Shown in pieces: positions 1 through 11,799 of a DNA stretch of 64,000 nt. Position 1 is the stretch's first letter, and every line of letters starts with the position of its first letter. Under the pieces are notes generated by a model. That model did no database searches, had not been told where the DNA came from, and saw only the letters and a program-made list of their open reading frames with translations. This DNA is from Limonium bicolor (lineage: Eukaryota > Streptophyta > Magnoliopsida > Caryophyllales > Plumbaginaceae): the NCBI GenBank assembly GCA_023374045.1, contig CM041776.1, forward strand, positions 278,875,999 through 278,939,998, given 5' to 3'. Position numbers and translations under genes: made by a program.

Positions 1-2356
1 GGTCTTTTTCGATGATATTCTGGTGTATAGCGCTTCCATGGAAGAGCATGTTGGTCACCTTCGTCAGGTATTTCAGGTGCTCTCTGATTCTCAGCTGAAG
101 TTGAATTTGAAAAAGTGCAGTTTTGGTCAGTCACGCATTGAATACTTGGGCCACTTTATTTCCAGCAACGGGTGTGGAGGTTGATCCTTCCAAAATTCAG
201 TGTATTGTGAATTGGCCAGTTCCTACTTCGGTTAAGGAGCTGCGCTCCTTTTTAGGGTTGTCCGGCTATTACCGACGATTTGTTAAAGGATATGGAATAA
301 TAGCCCGTCCCTGACTGATTTACTGAAGAAGGATGCTTTCTGTTGGAATTCCTCTGCATAGGAGGCTTTTGAGCAGCTGAAGCTTGCGCTTTCTTCTGTT
401 CCTGTGTTAGCAGTTCCCGACTTTGACCAACTGTTTGAGGTGGAAACTGATGCGTCGGGAAAAGGGATTGGAGCTGTGTTGATGCAGCTCGGCAGGCCAT
501 TGCTTACTTGAGTAAGTCTTTCTCTCCCCGCGCTTTATCCAAATCCATTTATGAGAAGGAATTGATGCGGGGTGGTGTTCGCGGTGCAAAAATGGAGGCA
601 TTATCTCCTTGGTAGGCATTTTGTGGTGAGGACTGATCAGAAGAGCCTAAAATTTGTGGGAGCAGCGGTTGTTAACGGAAGATCAGTACAAATGGGTGAT
701 TAAGCTGTTGGGTTTTGACTTTGAAATTTGTTAACGTCCTGGTAAAGATAACGTGGCTGCTGATGCTCTTTCCCGGGTTGAGGGTTCTCCCGAAATGCAT
801 TCTCTGTCCACTGTTAGATTTGATGGCTGGAAGCAGTTGGCTTCTGAAGTTGAGAGGGATGACCACCTACAGAAAATCATACAGCAGCTACTTGTTGATG
901 GTTCTTCAGTGGCTGGTTTCGAACTTCGCAAGGGGTTTCTGTTTTTCAAAGGAAAATTAGTTCTTCCTCAGCAGTCCTCTTTGATTCCAGGTGTCTTGGA
1001 GGAGTATCATTCATCTCCTGGTGGTGGGCATTCAGGTTATTTGCGTACCTATAAGCGCATTGCGGGTGTGGTATACTGGGTGGGCATGAGGAAGCGTATC
1101 AAGGATCATGTGTCCGTGTGTGACATGTGTCCAGCGTGTGAAGTACAGCACACTTTCTCCGGCAGGTTTACTCCAGCCTTTGTCTATACCTGAGCGCATT
1201 TGGGAAGATCTTAGTATGGATTTCATTACGGGTCTTCCTAAAGTTAGCGGTATATAATGCCATCTTTGTGGTTGTGGATCGCCTTCCAAGTATGTGCATT
1301 TCTTTCCACTGCGACACCCTTATACTGCGAAGGATGTAGCGCAGATTTTGCTGCTGAGGTGGTGAAACTGCACGGCTTTCCTAAGTCAATTGTGTCTGAT
1401 CGGGACCCGATCTTCATTAGCCATTTTTGGAAGGAGTTGTTCGGTTGGCTGGCACCACTTTATGCTTGAGCTCTTCCTATCACCCTCAATCCGATGGGCA
1501 GACAGAAGTGGTTAACCGATGCTTGGAGGATTATCTGAGGTGTTTTTCATTCCAGAATCCTAAGAGATGGCTTCGTATGTTGAGTTGGGCTGAATTCGTT
1601 TAATTCCTCCTTTCATCAAAGCTTGGGTACCACCCCTTTTAGGGCTGTGTACGGCCGTGATCCTCCTGTTTTGCTTCGCTACAGCCCTTTGGGATCTATG
1701 GTACAAGAGGTTGATGTCTTGCTTTCTGAGAGAGACTTTTTCCTGGATGAACTCAAGCAACAGTTGGCTGCTGCTCAGCAACGGATGAAAGTGCAGGCTG
1801 ATCGACATCGTCGTTTGGTTGAGTATCAGGTTGGTGACATGGTTTTCTGCGCATTCATCCTTACAAGAGCAGATCCTTGTCGCGCAGGTGCAATGTTAAG
1901 CTCAGTCCCAGATTTTACGGACCTTTTCAGATCCTGGCTCGCGTTGGTCCTGTTGCTTACAAGTTGCAGTTACCGGACAATGCCCGTATTCATGATACGG
2001 TCCATGTCTCTCAACTGAAACAAGCGGTTTCCTCAGCTCCGGTCTTCTCTCAGCTTCCTCCGGGGTTGTCATCAGAATTGGAGTTGATCGTCTATCCTGC
2101 CAGGGCGCTGGAGTATCGCCACAGATTTGGGCATGAGCCTGAAGTTTTGATCCGCTGGCAGGATTGCCCTGATTTTGATTCTTCTTGGGAGCCAGTTGCG
2201 GTTATCAAGGAACAATTCCCTGACTTTCACCTTGAGGACAAGGTGGATGTTGAACGGGGGGTGATGATAGGCGCTATGGTATTAAGTACTCTAGGAGGCG
2301 TCGTTAGGTTCTGTTTGCTGGTTACTTGTGTGTGTTGGGTTATATTCTGTTATTAG
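1..2356 (+). pseudogene. Broken pol: RT end, RNase H, integrase, chromodomain
   Basis: Translations in shifting frames give, in order: the end of RT with the FFDD motif; RNase H ([16 protein letters not shown] near 440-490); the integrase zinc-binding region (near 1000-1140); the integrase core with D,D,E positions (MDFITGLP near 1220, SDRDPIF near 1395, then the Glu of QTEVV near 1505); and a C-terminal chromodomain (EVLIRWQDCPDFDSSWEP near 2140-2195). The last open stretch (1877-2356) continues into the 3' LTR before stopping. No single frame encodes a working protein. Confidence 0.85.
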
Positions 2357-2479
2357 TATTTCTGTTACAGTATACCAGCGTACATATATATTGTGCTGGG
2401 ACCATATTGTGGATCACGTTTTTGAGTAATAAAGAAGTTGGAGGTTATTTTGGGAAGTCTGCGGGCCGTACCTCTATCA
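2265..2479 (+). repeat. 3' LTR of the left Reina copy
   Basis: This 215-bp LTR has TGATAG...CTATCA ends and follows a purine tract (AACGGGGGGTGA). By eye it has the same sequence as the 5' LTR of the full copy at 11800-12014, including two positions where the 3' LTR at 16613 lacks a base. Confidence 0.85.
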
Positions 2480-5095
2480 TGTTTAATTCATTTCCAGATC
2501 ACATCAACACCCTCTACCAACTGTTTACAGTTATACAGAAACAGCAACTTTCAGAAAAACTGAAAGCACAGTTTGTATATCTCTCTTTAAGCTCTCTTTT
2601 AGTTCATTAATCTGCTTCTAATTCCACCCAAAAATTCACCCAAATATTAAGGTATTAGGAGAGGTTTTCAAACTCAAACAACACAAAAACTTGTCCACAC
2701 CTCTGAATGTTCATTATACAGAAATCAGAAAGTGCAGAAAGAAAACTGAAAACACCAATTCTGTACAGCTCCTCCTTAAGCTTGCTTTTAGGTTATAAAT
2801 CAGTTTCAAATCTTCCCAAAGTTTTTACCCAACTAGCTAGGTGTATTTGAGGTCTTAAAATCAAACCAAGTCAAAACAATTACTGTTATCACTTCTGAAA
2901 ACCCACTTTACAGAAAACTGTAACTGCAGAAAAACTGTAAACTCCAGTTTGGTACAGCCCCTCTTCAAACTTTCTTTCAGTCCATAAATCGGTTTCTAAT
3001 GTCACCCAGAAATTTTACACAACTAGATAATTGTATTAGGAAGGATTTAAACTTAAAACAGCTCAAAACAAGTCTATTAACATCTCGAAAGTTGATTTTA
3101 CAGAAGACAGAAACTGCAGAAAAAACTGTAAATCCAGTTTGGTACAGCCCTCTTCAAACTTTCTTTCAGTCCATAAATCGGTTTCCAATCTCACCCAAAA
3201 ATTTACACAACTAGATAATTGTATTAGGAAGGATTTGAACTTAAAAACAGCTCAAAACAAGTCTATTAACATCTCTGAAAGTTGATTTTACAGAAGACAG
3301 AAAACTGGCAGAAAAACTGTAAATCCAGTTTGGTACAGCCCCTCTTCAAACTTTCTTTCAGTCAATAAATCGGTTTCCAATCTCACCAAAAATTTTACAC
3401 AACTAGATAATTGTATTAGGAAGGATTTGAACTTAAAAACAGCTCAAAACAAGTCTGTTAACATCTCTGAAAGTTGATTTTACAGAAACTGATGTGCTGC
3501 AGGAATTTGAAAACTAATTCTGCATCACCTCTTTAACCTCTCATTTAGTTATTAAATTAATCTTCCTTTCCCCCAAAGTATTTACCCACTTAGTTAGGTG
3601 TGTTCCCAACAAGGTTTTAAACCAAGAATTACCCAGCTCAATACTGATAACATTTCTAAAACTTCCTTATACTGAAACGTATGACTGCAGTAACTGAAAT
3701 ATGAACTGATCCTCTTTTCTGTTTTTTCTGTTTGTTCACAGCTTGACTTACAGTTTCAACTTCCTCTCATACCAACTAGAGTAGTTTAGTGTGTGTGATG
3801 GTCTTTAAATTCTAACAGACCCAACAACATTATTAACCTCACGGATGCATCATTATACTAAACAGAACTGCAACCTAAAGAAAGAAAAACTAAAAACAGA
3901 AACATGAAACTGCTATCTCTTTTTTTGTTCGTATCAGATTTCTAGTTTTCCCAAATTGCTTATCCCATAGTTAAGTGTGAATTGGCAAGATTTTAAACCC
4001 AGAAACAACCTAACAACACCGTTAATCCCACCGAGCATTCTTATACTGCAGCACACAAAAATCTGCAGAAACCGATATTAGAAACTGGTGAGTTATGCTC
4101 TTCTGTTTTCTTTCTGTTTCATTTTAACCTGCCCTTAACTTCTCCCCAAAACTCATAGACTGACTTAGGTATTAGTAACGTTTTAAGGTCATTAAAACTC
4201 AGTACAGCTTCTCCTAATCCCTCTGTACGCGGAACACCAAACTGAAACAAGAACAATGAAAAACTGAAACAGAAAAAAAACTGATAAGATACTTCCATTT
4301 TCCTTTCTGTTGCATAGCTGACTGAATAGTGCCCCCTTTAGCTAGAGTATGTTATAGGTTTTTAAACCTCAAAACAGACTCAAGACAACCTCGTTAATAC
4401 TTCTGAGAACCCATTATACAGAAACAAAGAAGACCGTAGAAACTGGAAAAAAAAACTGATATAATGAAGCAAAGCTACATGTCTCTTTTCTGTTATTTTT
4501 CTTTCCATTATCAGTCTGTTTCTGGTTTATTTCTCTTGGATTTATTCTGTATAGTTTCGGCATCATTCTTGCCAAACATCAAAGTCTATACATCAGTTCA
4601 CTCCTCTTAGCATCAGTACAGTCAAGTATTGGGAAAAACTGAAAACCAAGAAATCTGTGTACTCTTCTTCTATTCTTTTTTTTATTGGTTCACGCTCCTG
4701 TTCTCTCACTTCTCTTTTTTTTTTCTCAATCTGCTTGCCCACCTAACTAAATATGTTGTGAAGCTATTAAACTCAATACTAACAGCCTTGTACAAGCTAT
4801 GGAACTGTCAACTTCTAAAACTGGTTAAACTGAAAAAAAAAACTGAAACCATTGAACTGCTGTATTCCTTTTCTGTTGGTTTTCTTGCTGTTTACTAAAG
4901 CAGTTGTTAACCAGTTTTGTTTTTTTTAAAACAAACAAACAAACGCGCCCACATATTGATAGCTTAGGCAGGTGTATTTTCAATGGTTTAAGCTCATTAG
5001 CATTTCAATACCACCACTATAACCCTTCTGAGAAGTTAGTATACAGAAACACCCAAATTTCAGAAACTGTTATTTACTCCTAAGATACTATTTCT
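2480..5095. repeat. Tandem array of ~185-bp degenerate units, copy 1
   Basis: About 14 units of roughly 180-200 bp. Each carries a T-rich stretch (for example CCTCTTCAAACTTTCTTTC), then TCACCCA/TTCCCAAAG, an ACTAGATAATTGTATTAGG-like segment, CTCAAAACAA, and a block of ACAGAAA/CTGCAGAAA. The three units near 2950, 3140 and 3330 are almost identical; units to the right are progressively more diverged. No coding capacity. The array lies inside an LTR. Confidence 0.75.
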
Positions 5096-6011
5096 CACTT
5101 CTGTTGGGGTATCGAGTTAGGGATAGCTCACCTCTCTAGCTTGGCTGTTCCCCATGGTTGCTCCTTGGCATGTTGTGAAATTCCCAGCACTAGTTTATTC
5201 GACAGCAACTGGGGAGAATCATGGTAGGCTCGGTAAATCAGAGAAAGTAACGATATAACAGGAGAAGAATCTGTTTTCAGAAGCTTCACCTTTTAGTGAT
5301 GTTTCAGGGAGAATTTGTTTGCAGCTCACGCTTAGGGGACTCGAACAGAGCTTATAGGAACTTGTATGGGGGAAGTTACACCTGGAAAAGGTAGGAGAGT
5401 TGAGTGCAGGAACTGCATTACTCTGCCATTAATAAACACAGGAAATAGACCATAACAGAAGGACTTCTTGGTTTCACCTTGGGCAGATGTGCATGCCGAA
5501 ATGTAGATGGTCCTGGTGGAGTTAAATCTTTGGAGCTCTTCCATGGATTCATTCCTAGTAGTTTGAGCAGCCGAAACTCGAGCATGCCACAGAGAGATCA
5601 GAGGAGTTGGTGGTTGTTAGAAGAGAGGAACACTGATGCGTGGGAGGTGGGGAAGAATGCCGATTCAGATTGCATGTTGGTTGCTTGGTCTCTTTTGCTG
5701 GGAACAAGAATAGTTCAGGTGGGGATATAAGAAGGGATGCTGCTGTCTTTGGTGAGTGCCTGAGAGTTCCCAGAAGGTGAGTTCGTGAGAGTTTGTGCTG
5801 TTCAGATTCTCACAGTGGGAGTGATGGGCTACTGCTCAGGCGTGACTAAGAGGAATCGACAACCAGATTCCAGTCTCTTTCTGTTTTGATCTAAGTGGTA
5901 ACAGAGAAGTGACTGGGAGGCACGAGATAAATGAGTAAATAAGAGGAGGTGGACTCAAGTTACTAAGCAGTGGTGTGCGAATGGATTCTCAGGTCTTTCG
6001 ATTCTAATTCT
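5096..6011. other. LTR segment without tandem repeats, copy 1
   Basis: This stretch follows the array and is repeated at about 19440-20360 with small indels. It contains short open frames on both strands, none of which resembles a known protein or stays open in both copies. I treat it as non-coding LTR sequence. Confidence 0.55.
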
Positions 6012-6037
6012 AATTCGGTAGTATCTATTACCGAATT
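6012..6037. other. Short perfect hairpin beside the tRNA-like segment
   Basis: AATTCGGTA and TACCGAATT form a 9-bp perfect inverted repeat around an 8-nt loop. The same hairpin is kept in the second LTR copy near 20365-20392. Confidence 0.6.
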
Positions 6038-6113
6038 GGAGCATAGCTCAACCGGTTAAAGTGTTCGGGACGGGTACGAGAGGTACGGGGTTTGAATCCT
6101 AGCGGGAGCAAAT
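6038..6113 (+). repeat. tRNA-like / SINE-type head, copy 1
   Basis: TAGCTCAACCGG (6044-6055) resembles a Pol III A box and GGTTTGAATCC (6089-6099) a B box, at tRNA-like order and spacing. The flanking arms do not make a convincing full cloverleaf, and a pyrimidine-rich run follows. It is best read as a tRNA-derived SINE remnant or an internal Pol III promoter relic, not a functional tRNA gene. Confidence 0.5.
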
Positions 6114-6488
6114 CCCTTTTCCTTTTCCCCCCTTTTTTTTATATGCTATATACATGTTTATTTATATACATTAGCGACTATATAATATGTCGCGTTATTA
6201 ATGGTATACGTTGCTAGTCATTTATACGTACATGTATATTTACATACGTAAGACCATATAATATATCGCGTTATATTTATTTATTTATTGTTACCAAGTT
6301 ATGCGACGTTATCATTTTTATTACAACGTTACAATATCGTAACGTTACGTACCTGTAGTTTTTGTACAAGTACGTGACTATATTAATATATAACGTCGTC
6401 GCGCGTTCGGATTGTTCGTACGTTATTTTATGTCCGAATTACAAAACGCGTTGTGATTTTATGAGTTTAAATGTTCAGGGGTGTTTCA

Positions 6489-6510
6489 ACTTACCCCCCT
6501 TAAAAGAGAC
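6489..6510 (-). other. Polypurine tract of the giant-LTR element
   Basis: Read on the minus strand, CTTTTAAGGGGGGTAAGT abuts the LTR start TGAAACACCCC. The Tekay element at 54516-54540 has the matching arrangement (CTTTTAAGGGGGATGAGA then TGAAATACCC), which supports assignment to a Tekay-like family. Confidence 0.7.
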
Positions 6511-9383
6511 TTCGTCCCGAAGTCTTACTTCCTTAACTTATATTTTCCACTCCTAGTAATCTTAGGGATCCAGTCCCGCATTCATTCACGATAACCAAAG
6601 GATTAAGTCTCCTATATTATAATTCTCAGTGCTTATACGCACTATGCCGCCCTAGTGGCTTCACACACAAATTCTCATAGCCACGTATATATAACACGCT
6701 GAGGTGTAAGTCGCAGGTACACAACATTCATTCATAGCAGGGTGTACATACAATGCAATACACACAATTCTCAATTCATACACACCAATCTACCAACCAC
6801 GTGTGGTTGTAGGAATACACATAGTGAAAGGATCAGGTCCCAAATTCGTTCTCTCTAACCAAGGGATCATGTCCCGCAAATTCCACAGTTCTATTTCAAC
6901 ATTTGTGCTTATAAGCACTACGCCACATTTGTGGCTTCACCCCGTTATCGATAATATTTTGATGTACCAATAATATTTATGTACTACACTCATATCAACC
7001 AGGTGAACAAGTCATTCGTTCATGTCTTCCATGCATTCAAACCAATCCACACACAGTTCACAAACATGGCAACCAAAACAACACCATAAAACGAACAATA
7101 ACCCAGTAGAAACGCAACGCGCCTACCCCCCTTAAAAATGGATTACGCCCACGTAATCCCTATTATACCCTCCTAGAGCCTTGGTTCAAGATGTTTAATT
7201 CTCATTGAGCATTCTAGTTCCTATGCAATGTAACCCACAATATATTCTCATCAAAGGTCTTGACCATGTTAAGGGTTTAGTTTCTGTATTAAAAGACTCT
7301 TATCGGTATCCGTACCGGTCTAGAAATGGATTCGGGTTTAGGCTCTCTAGGTTTAAGATATTGGTCGATAGATCACTTGTTATTCCACAGGCTAATGGGG
7401 GATACGGTCCACCAGCTTCTGCTGTGCTACTCTGATTACCTTCGGGTTTAGTTTCCCCTTTCTGAACTCAGGAGGCCTTGTAGGCTTATATTGATATATT
7501 CTCTGTAGTAACGATTTAGTTCTTATTATTTCTCAATGTTATAATCATGTCATTGTTATAACAACATGTTTATTTTATATAGCCGATCGTAATTGTACGT
7601 CGACGGTTGGTTTACTCTCCTGGCATTTTTACTTATTTTATAGTTTTATTTGTACCGTCAACTTAGACTTTTCTTCGTCTTTAGGTAACCTTTATTTCTC
7701 AGTCCAATTATGGTATTGACACTGCTGGTTGACTTCAATTAGTTTCAGTTAGAAGGTTACCGAATTATATGTGTAAGAAGTTCCTATGATTGTAAACTGG
7801 TTGACTACTACCGGTTACATATTGCACTTTATTGCGATAGTATGTATTTTATGTGATAACTTTTAGGTTATTAGTAACCCCACATCATCTCAAGTCTTCA
7901 CATAATCGTGTACCCATGTGTTTACCCTCAAAGTTTCGAATTATGTATCAATGGATCTTACAAGCTCGTATTATCCACATTAACCTCGCTTTCTTGGTAA
8001 TTTCTTAATCCAGCTTGTAAAAATTTTCCCACTTATTTGTAGTTTATGCGTCCACTTGTATGGGGTTTCGGGAATCTTCCAACACTGACGTGATCAGCGT
8101 AAATGTTGGGCTACCCCTTCGCCCCGATTTGTGCGCAGTGTCGCTTGACCTGGCCAGGGTCAAGTTAAACTTTGCACGTCCGGTTTAATCAACCACTCGA
8201 TTATTCAATTTCGAACTCTTATTCCACTTGTTTCTAGTCATCTAATAGTCAATTCATGGACTAGTGTCTCGTGCAAATTCTCTAACTGTATGTTCATACA
8301 TATATACTCGTGTGTTTTAAACTTCTTGATTTATTGGTAGGTTCCCATATGAGTGTTTCGACAAATTTAGTGATATACTAATACATATGGTCTCCTAAAT
8401 TCTAGTGCTAGCCAATTGGGTAATTAGTGGTATACTTCCTAATTCTTAGTATTACTATGATTCCCTCACACTTACAAATCAAGGTTGGATTTACAAGATG
8501 ATTCATTACTCATCTTAGCCCATCGATTAATCTTTCTATTACGCCCTTTAATTTTGTTCGAAATTTCCAAATTTTCAATACCCAGTTGTTTATAAATATT
8601 TGGTTTCCTCCTGATATTTCCTTCCTCATAAACATTTGTCTGGTTTTTCTTGTTGGCTTGTTTAGGCTCATTTCTATCCGACTTACACGTTATTCCATTT
8701 TCCATATTACTCTTTTCTGGTATTTATGTATGTACATTAGTATTGATGGTTTGGTGAAATCCCGTTCGGGATTATTTCGCAATAGTGGCATTATACATTG
8801 CCCTTTTTTTTTAACTTTGAGGTGGATTTTGGAAAATTTAGGTATTTGAACCCCATTTACTCCTTGGGTTTTATTGTTGTTTCCACCGTATATCTTGTTG
8901 TATTTCATATTAGTTATTGGAACCAGAGTCTTAATTTCATGTTTCACTGTATTCGTTAGTGAGACTCCATATCATATCCTTCATAACCATAGTTAATGAT
9001 ACACGTGATTTAGAGGGTTCTATCGACTGCTAAGCATGTCGACCTAGGTTGCCGCTAAAATTGGTCCTTATACGGGTATTATCCTCTTGGCAACGTCTAC
9101 TGTACAGTATAGTCTTTTCTTCACGGGTTGATTGTATGACATTAAGTAGATGCCAGATCGGGTTTTCCCGAGTATGAGGAGGCTTTCTTCCTCTCTGGCG
9201 TTCTTTCTCTGGGTTTAAGGAATATTAGGGACGTGGAGGTTGGGTGTAAATGTCGGTTAGGCATCCGGTAGTCATTCGGGAAGAATCCTAACTAACGTGC
9301 CTCACGTACTACCCCAACCCTTAACTCATTGTCAGAATTCCTAAACTCGGTATTTCCTGTTCCAGTCATCAGAGCGCAACTAC

Positions 9384-9395
9384 GCTCTGATACCA
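9384..9395 (-). other. Primer-binding site, tRNA-iMet type
   Basis: On the minus strand this is TGGTATCAGAGC, the standard plant initiator-Met primer site. It is five bases from the LTR end (GGGGGTGTTACA, ending at 9401). Confidence 0.85.
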
Positions 9396-10312
9396 CTTTC
9401 TGTAACACCCCCGAATAAACATCCAGTAGTACAACAAGCTCCTAGCCTTAATACAAGACAACTATGCAGCGGAATAAACTCCATTCGGGTGTCACAGACG
9501 CCAACCACCCACGTGGTTGACACGACCACTCTTCCGACACCAAGTTACGGTCTGCATGACTGGAAACAGCCCTCAATACAAACTCATAAACAATACCTAG
9601 TACAATTCCCAATTACTGAGTGTCTACAACAAAATTACCAAATCATAAACTAAGAATTACATCTCGGGTTTAGTATCAACCCATATATTACCCATACTAC
9701 TACAAACTTAAAAGTCATGCCCTGATGGACTACCCCCATGGTAGCCATCCCGCCTACGCTCCGTTATCATCCGGCACAATACCTGGAAAAAAATTGGGTG
9801 TAAAGGACTCAGCAAACTACGCTGAGTATGAACGTGTGTAGCCCGTATGTTACCGGGCCACACGACTACTTGGTCGAATATTATTAAGTCAATTTACATG
9901 CTAAAATAAAGCAGTAAAACACACCACATTACAACATAGTATCATACACACTTAAGGTAGTAACACTTAGCAACAACAACCAAGCACAACAGCAATCATG
10001 TACATAATAAAACGTGTGCATAGGTATGTAATACTCATGATCCTCGCTATGGGATCGTACGAGCGTTGTGTGTTTTCATTTCTTTTCTTTTTGTTCCCTT
10101 AAAGTGTATTTTCTTTCTCTTTCCTTGCACCAGGTCTGGGGATGTAATTTAGATCCCGTGACCATCTCATGTAGGTGCTAATCTTTCCTTGTTTCTTTAA
10201 GGGTTATTTGTGAATTCTCTTATCACCACCATTTGGGGAACGTCTTCTTCATAGCTAATCCTCCATTCCCGGATAGCTCTTTCTCTCTCTGTTGTTTTTA
10301 AATGTTACTGGC

Positions 10313-10672
10313 CATTGCCCCGGATACCAAGGGTCCGTCTCCCTATTCCTTTTCCATGTTACTAGCCTCTGCCCCGGATACAAAGGGTCCGTCTCCCTAT
10401 GCCTCTTAATGCTCTGGTCTCTACCCCGGATACAAAGGGTCCGTCTCCCTATTCCTTTTAATGCTCTGGTCTCTACCCCGGATACGAAGGGTCCGTCTCC
10501 CTATTCCTTTTTATGCTCTGGTCTCTACCCCGGATACGAAGGGTCCGTCTCCCTATTCCTTTCAATATCATTGGTCTCTACCCCGGATACAAAGGGTCCG
10601 TCTCCCTATTCCTCTTTATTTTATTGGTCTTTACCCCGGATACAAAGGGTCCGTCTCCCTATTCATTCTTAA
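10313..10672. repeat. Seven tandem 52-54-bp repeats in the 5' LTR
   Basis: CCCCGGATAC recurs at about 10318, 10372, 10424, 10476, 10528, 10581 and 10634. Each copy is followed by RAAGGGTCCGTCTCCCTATT and a less conserved spacer. Because 52 is not a multiple of three, reading frames across the block are artefacts. Confidence 0.9.
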
Positions 10673-11529
10673 CGGGTATTGGCTTATCATCATCATTGAT
10701 AGTTCGACACCATAGTGGGTGTCATTAGAGGTCCTCTATAGTTAAGAGGAGTTTCCCTTTTTTGTAGTTCTTTTGTTTGTTTACGAAGTTCGTTGTGTTT
10801 CATCTCAAGGTTTCGTCAACGTGAAGGGACTACACTACTGTGTGCGCGCAAGCAATATGCACAAGAATAGCAAGCGTATAAGCAAGGAAAAGCAATCCAT
10901 TCACATGCTTTACACAAGCTCACAACAAATAAATAAACAAACATCCGTTTCCATGCATTAGTCTTGTGGTCATAATCAGACAAGGCACACAGCACACAAG
11001 CCGTGTAACACGGCAACATACGAACCACACATGTCCATACCTGGATCAGAAGCAAGTGTCGTCTCACACACGGGTTCCTGGTTGGCGTTCGTTACGACCC
11101 TAACGTTGATTAAAAGCAATGTGTCAGTTCATGATTTCATGTGACGACACTTTTCTAGTTTATCTCGTTTATACCGGGTGTTATTCCCTAGGTGAGTCGT
11201 TGAATGTACAGTTTATTCTAAACCTTAGAACTTCCCAAGTACTCACCTTAGAATATCATTTAACTCCTAGGACGTTTACATCGTCGTTGTATGAGTTAAC
11301 TAAGTACTCCCTCTAGATACTATTCTAGAGTATTTCTAAACACTAATATGTAACAAGTTTATCTAAGGTAGATTTAACTTGCCTAGAGTGTATTCCCTTC
11401 CTAGCTAAATAGGTTTGTAATGTTTTAAACCTATTATCATAGTAATATAATAGTTAGGAAACTCCTAAAACATGTTTGTACAGAAGTCCCAAGATTTATA
11501 AAACTATCACATAATTTCGGTGTTACCCC

Positions 11530-11799
11530 TTATCTAACCTCACTTTTAATGTATCAACCTGATGTCTAATCCTCCAAAATGTTCCACCAACCTAGATAAA
11601 TGTATTAGCATATTTTGGGTTCATTTTTAAACCAACACACACCTTTAACACCTCTGGATAATGATCATACAGAGGCACAAATTTCAGAAACTGAAACATC
11701 AAATCTGTACATACTTCCATTCCAACCTCTCTTTTAATGCATTAGATTGATTTATAATTTTCCCAAAGTGTTCACACTCTTTGATGCATTAGAAATGTA
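11530..11799. repeat. Left stub of the ~185-bp array, before Reina
   Basis: This stretch has the same motif order as the array at 16826 onward (CCTCTCTTTTAATGCATTAG, TTTTCCCAAAGTGTTCACAC, ACAGAGGC/CAGAAACTGAAA). The array was therefore continuous before the Reina element inserted at 11800. No exact 5-bp target duplication is visible (ATGTA left, TGTTA right). Confidence 0.65.

Larger units (their letters stand above)
1..2479 (+). mobile_element. Reina-type chromovirus, 3' half (left edge cut)
   Basis: This is the right-hand part of a Ty3 chromovirus. It begins inside the reverse transcriptase catalytic motif (FFDDILVYS) and runs through RNase H, integrase, chromodomain and a 215-bp 3' LTR. 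It is nearly identical to 14349-16825, so both are copies of one insertion. The reading frame is broken many times by one-base indels (near 173, 311, 503, 577, 1130 and 1255) and by stops such as the TAG near 358. At least one site intact here (near 525) is broken in the other copy, so the lesions are independent or are sequencing errors. It lies inside the 3' LTR of the larger minus-strand element ending at 6488. Confidence 0.85.
1..6488 (-). mobile_element. 3' LTR (partial) of giant-LTR Tekay-like element
   Basis: On the minus strand this LTR begins TGAAACACCCC at 6488, directly after a polypurine tract. It extends left beyond the window and contains the Reina copy (1-2479), a tandem array (2480-5095), a less repetitive stretch and a tRNA-like segment. 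It matches 14349-20592 along its length, and the homology stops exactly at the LTR terminus (GGGGTGTTTCA here, GGGGTGTTTAA there). This is the main evidence that both are LTRs of one element. Confidence 0.7.
6489..9400 (-). mobile_element. Internal region of non-autonomous Tekay-like element
   Basis: These 2.9 kb lie between the polypurine tract (6489) and the primer site (9384). I find no gag, protease, RT, RNase H or integrase motif on either strand; the longest open frames (about 60-90 codons) look random. Near the left end the minus-strand sequence GGGACGAAGT followed by the purine tract resembles the end of Tekay pol. Two related segments (near 6570-6700 and 6840-6950) repeat GGGATC...GTCCC and GTGCTTATAMGCACTA motifs. 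The layout is that of a LARD-like element that needs proteins in trans. Confidence 0.6.

Noticed and set aside
6038..6113. Possible functional tRNA gene
   Set aside because: A and B boxes are recognisable, but acceptor and anticodon stems do not pair well, and the second copy has a mutated B box.
10313..10672. Possible CRISPR array because of regular repeats
   Set aside because: Spacers are as conserved as repeats, the context is a plant LTR, and no cas-like gene is present; it is a simple minisatellite.
10292..10728. Overlapping open frames of 71-126 codons with repeated Tyr/Pro/Ser-rich blocks
   Set aside because: They are translations of the 52-bp tandem repeats in three frames; 52 is not a multiple of three, so a repeated protein is not encoded.
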